Position numbers and translations under genes: made by a program. 64,000 nucleotides of DNA from an uncultured Verrucomicrobiota bacterium (GTDB lineage: Bacteria > Verrucomicrobiota > Verrucomicrobiia > Limisphaerales > UBA9464), in NCBI GenBank assembly GCA_903922605.1, contig CAIXUG010000001.1:1-64000 (forward strand), written 5' to 3'. Every line of letters starts with the position of its first letter. Positions within the stretch are counted from its first letter, which is position 1. The notes below the pieces were generated by a model, which was not told where the DNA came from, made no database searches, and saw nothing but the letters and a program-made list of their open reading frames with translations. Shown piece by piece: positions 61,715 to 64,000 of this stretch.

Positions 61715-63109
61715 ATGACCGCCCCCGTCCAAGACTTCCTCGTCCAGGCCCGGATCGTGGCGCGCGACCTGCGCCATCGCGGCCTGATCCAGCGGGCGCT
61801 CGGCAAGTACGAGGTCGCCCGCGACCGCAAGCAGGCAGCCTTCGGCAGCTGGCAGTCCGCCCGGCAGGCGGCCGCCGAGACGAAATGGGATGCCATCAAC
61901 CATCTTGACCAGTACCTCGACCAGTTCGCTCAGAGGCTGGAGGCGCGCGGCACCAAGGTCCATTGGGCCAGCAACGGCGCACAGGCCCGGGAGATCATCC
62001 TCGGGATCATCAAATCGAAGGGCGCGAAATCGATCATCAAGTCCAAGGCGATGACCGCCGAGGAGATCCATCTGAACGACGCGATGGAGCAGGCCGGCTA
62101 CGAGGTCGTTGAGTCCGATCTCGGGGAGTTCATCGTCCAGCTCCGCCACGAGCCGCCGTACCACATCGTCTTCCCGGCGATGCACCTGACGCGCGACGAG
62201 ATCAGCGACCTCTTCCAGCGAAAGCTCGGCAGTGCGCCGACCAACGAGCCCGAGGAGCTCACGATGATCGCCCGCCGCGCGCTGCGGGAAAAGTACCTCA
62301 CGGCCGACATCGGCATCACCGGGGCGAACTTCGCCATTGCCGAGACGGGTATGATCTCGATCACGGAGAACGAGGGGAACGCCCGCCTCACCGCCGCGCT
62401 GCCCAAGACGATGATCACGCTGCTCGGCATCGAGAAGGTGCTGCCGGAGTTGGCGGATCTCGCCCTCTTCCTGCCCATGCTGGCGACGGCCGGCGCGGGC
62501 CAGACGATGACCGGCTACAACACGATGTACGGCGGTCCGCGCCAGCCGGGCGAGTGCGACGGTCCCAAGGAATTCCACGTGGTGCTGCTCGACAACCGCC
62601 GCACCGAGCTGCTCGCCGATCCCGAACAGCGCGACGCGCTCCACTGCATCCGGTGCGGCGCGTGCCTGAACGTCTGCCCCATCTTCCGCAATGTCGGCGG
62701 CCACACCTACGGCACGACCTACAGCGGCCCGGTCGGCAGCGTCATCACGCCGCATCTGCGCGGCCTGCAGGATTGGAAGCATCTCTCCGCCTCATCCTCG
62801 CTGTGCGGAGCCTGCACGGAGGCGTGCCCGGTGAAGATCGATCTGCATCACCACCTGCTACACAACCGCCGCAACGCCGCCACCGGCAAGCCGTCGGTGC
62901 TGGAGCGGCTCGCCTACCACGCCTTCGCCTTCGTCGCCAACCGGCCCGCGCTGTGGCTTTTCGGCAAGGAAGTGGCCCGGCTGTTCCAGCCTTTGCACGT
63001 CTTCGTGAAGGGCTCGTACCTCGACCCCGCCCGCCCCTGGACGGCGACACGCGACACGCCGGAGATGGCCCCGGAAAGCTTCAAGGAATGGTGGAGGAAC
63101 CGCCGATGA
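61715..63109 (+). CDS. lutB: Lactate utilization protein B (ferredoxin-like iron-sulphur protein)
   Basis: A 464-residue LutB. The N-terminal LUD domain has LRHRGLIQRALGKYEVARDR, KSKGAKSIIKSKAMTAEEIH and TGANFAIAETGMISITENEG. Two 4Fe-4S motifs follow, CIRCGACLNVCPIFRNVGG and CGACTEACPVKIDLHHHLL. The C-terminal DUF3390 region ends PESFKEWWRNRR. It carries electrons during lactate oxidation. Its TGA overlaps the lutC ATG (ATGA), so the two are translationally coupled. Confidence 0.96.
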   Translation: MTAPVQDFLVQARIVARDLRHRGLIQRALGKYEVARDRKQAAFGSWQSARQAAAETKWDAINHLDQYLDQFAQRLEARGTKVHWASNGAQAREIILGIIKSKGAKSIIKSKAMTAEEIHLNDAMEQAGYEVVESDLGEFIVQLRHEPPYHIVFPAMHLTRDEISDLFQRKLGSAPTNEPEELTMIARRALREKYLTADIGITGANFAIAETGMISITENEGNARLTAALPKTMITLLGIEKVLPELADLALFLPMLATAGAGQTMTGYNTMYGGPRQPGECDGPKEFHVVLLDNRRTELLADPEQRDALHCIRCGACLNVCPIFRNVGGHTYGTTYSGPVGSVITPHLRGLQDWKHLSASSSLCGACTEACPVKIDLHHHLLHNRRNAATGKPSVLERLAYHAFAFVANRPALWLFGKEVARLFQPLHVFVKGSYLDPARPWTATRDTPEMAPESFKEWWRNRR

Positions 63110-63795
63110 CCGAACGCGAAAAGATCCTCGGCCGCATCCGCGAGGCGCTGACGGTGGATGCCCCCCATCCCGGCACGCACGGCGGCCATGAGCCGGCCTT
63201 CCATTTCAAAGGCCGCCCGGTGCAGGTCGCCCAGCCGTGGCTGCCCCCCGATGGCAGCACCTTGGAAGAACAGGTCGCCCGCTTTCGCACCGCCAGCACG
63301 GAGCTGAAGACGGATTTTCACTTCGTCGAATCCGCCGAAGCCGCCGCCGCCGTGCTCGCGCGCATCCGTGACGCAGGCCATTGGAGACGCGTGGCCACGC
63401 ATAATGGCGAACTGACGACCACCGCCACCGCCGCCCTGGGCCTGCCGGTGCTCACCGTGGACGGCGGCTACGACGTCAATGCCCTCGAAGCCTGTGACGC
63501 CGGCATCACCGAATGCGACGCACTCGTGGCCCAGACCGGCAGCGTCGTCGTGAACTCCCGCAACGCGGGCGGCCGGGCACTGAGCGTGCTGCCGCCGCAC
63601 CACGTCGTGCTCGCCCGCCGCGAACAGATGGTCGGCGACCTGACAGCAGCCTTCGCCCTGATCAAGCAGCGCTACGGCGCGGATTATCCGAGCATGATCT
63701 CCTTCATCACCGGCCCCAGCCGCACCGGTGACATCGAGCGCATTCTCGTGCTGGGTGCCCACGGGCCGAAGCAGCTCACCGTGATCTGTCACTGA
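63106..63795 (+). CDS. lutC: Lactate utilization protein C (LUD domain)
   Basis: A 229-residue LUD-domain protein, third component of the LutABC lactate oxidation complex. The start MTEREKILGRIREALTVD is typical. The LUD core has VNALEACDAGITECDALVAQ, TGSVVVNSRNAGGRALSVLP, PHHVVLARREQMVGDL and SFITGPSRTGDIERILVLGA, with the closing glycine-rich HGPKQLTVICH. The ATG at 63106 overlaps the lutB stop. Confidence 0.95.
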   Translation: MTEREKILGRIREALTVDAPHPGTHGGHEPAFHFKGRPVQVAQPWLPPDGSTLEEQVARFRTASTELKTDFHFVESAEAAAAVLARIRDAGHWRRVATHNGELTTTATAALGLPVLTVDGGYDVNALEACDAGITECDALVAQTGSVVVNSRNAGGRALSVLPPHHVVLARREQMVGDLTAAFALIKQRYGADYPSMISFITGPSRTGDIERILVLGAHGPKQLTVICH

Positions 63796-63853
63796 TCGAC
63801 GTCTTGCATCGCCTGCACCACGTCGTGGTGAACGGTGATTTCCGGTCATCGGC

Positions 63854-63995
63854 AGGGCTGAAAGCCCGTCCAAAGAATGCCTGGGGTGAAGCGAGCCAGG
63901 CGAGCATAGCCCCAGGTTGCCCGGACAAAAGTGGTCGAGCGCTGCAAGCGCGTCCCAAAAATGGGCACCCTTCTTTGGGTCGGACCTTCAGCCCT
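63854..63995. repeat. Palindrome-rich repeat element at the right edge
   Basis: An outer imperfect inverted repeat starts agggctgaa (63854) and ends ttcagccct (63995). Inside are cctgggg...ccccagg and a small stem gcgct-gcaa-gcgc. No open frame of interest crosses it. The dense palindromes resemble other intergenic repeat elements of this window, with a different core. Confidence 0.65.
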
Positions 63996-64000
63996 CGGAC

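Overview
The window is high-GC DNA, roughly two thirds G+C by eye. It most resembles a Verrucomicrobiota genome, probably close to Opitutales. Evidence: VPEP-type PEP-CTERM sorting tails, an ECF sigma factor beside a WD40 Ser/Thr kinase, many secreted Ig/cadherin/FG-GAP proteins with the 'YEV.RS..L..W' type C-terminus, and LpxD (an outer membrane with lipid A). No rRNA, tRNA, CRISPR array, integrase or transposase was seen. The taxonomic placement is inferred from these traits, not from a marker-gene tree.

Layout. 1-3.3 kb: end of a hybrid histidine kinase, a frameshifted small membrane protein, and zwf. 3.4-15.6 kb: a disrupted prfC region. The RF3 G domain (3386-4237) is separated from domains II/III (13314-14096) by about 9.1 kb holding four minus-strand genes: ECF sigma factor, WD40 Ser/Thr kinase (frameshifted), a 1070-residue choice-of-anchor-L adhesin and a PEP-CTERM P-domain protein. 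A phosphoesterase gene follows, then a second, diverged copy of the prfC 3' end. 15.6-31 kb: a large Ig-domain protein, a double ABC-2 permease, lpxD, a Gfo/Idh/MocA oxidoreductase, rlmN, gatB, an aldolase-like protein, a PEP-CTERM serine protease, a NUDIX protein, a Dabb protein, a GNAT protein and a PAS histidine kinase.

31.4-52.8 kb: one long co-directional run on the plus strand. It starts with an ABC-2 permease, three consecutive SPFH (HflK/HflC-like) proteins and a P1B metal ATPase, then a Doc-type toxin-antitoxin cassette. An ABC ATPase, a DUF2314 protein, a second ABC-2 permease and a membrane-anchored helical-repeat protein follow. Next come a LysM lipoprotein, an anchored unknown and another ABC ATPase. 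Housekeeping genes coaD, yceD, rpmF, plsX and fabH, a PIN toxin-antitoxin pair and pilT end the run. 53-64 kb: a PhoB/PhoR-like pair, a GNAT-like tail-anchored protein, an FG-GAP surface protein, an MFS transporter, and lutA-lutB-lutC interrupted by an AT-richer orphan gene.

The SPFH triplet plus P1B ATPase plus ABC exporter cluster is the best candidate for an uncharacterised envelope system. SPFH scaffolds could organise or quality-control the membrane exporters, but that is inference. Three further signals recur. Intergenic regions carry arrays of 7- or 8-nt near-repeats, each with its own consensus. Four genes share a -10-like TAGNNT box exactly 6 nt before the start codon, suggesting leaderless mRNAs. 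Several AT-richer small cassettes sit co-oriented inside operons. Two genes carry apparent one-base frameshifts and prfC is split, so sequencing or assembly error must be excluded before reading biology into these.
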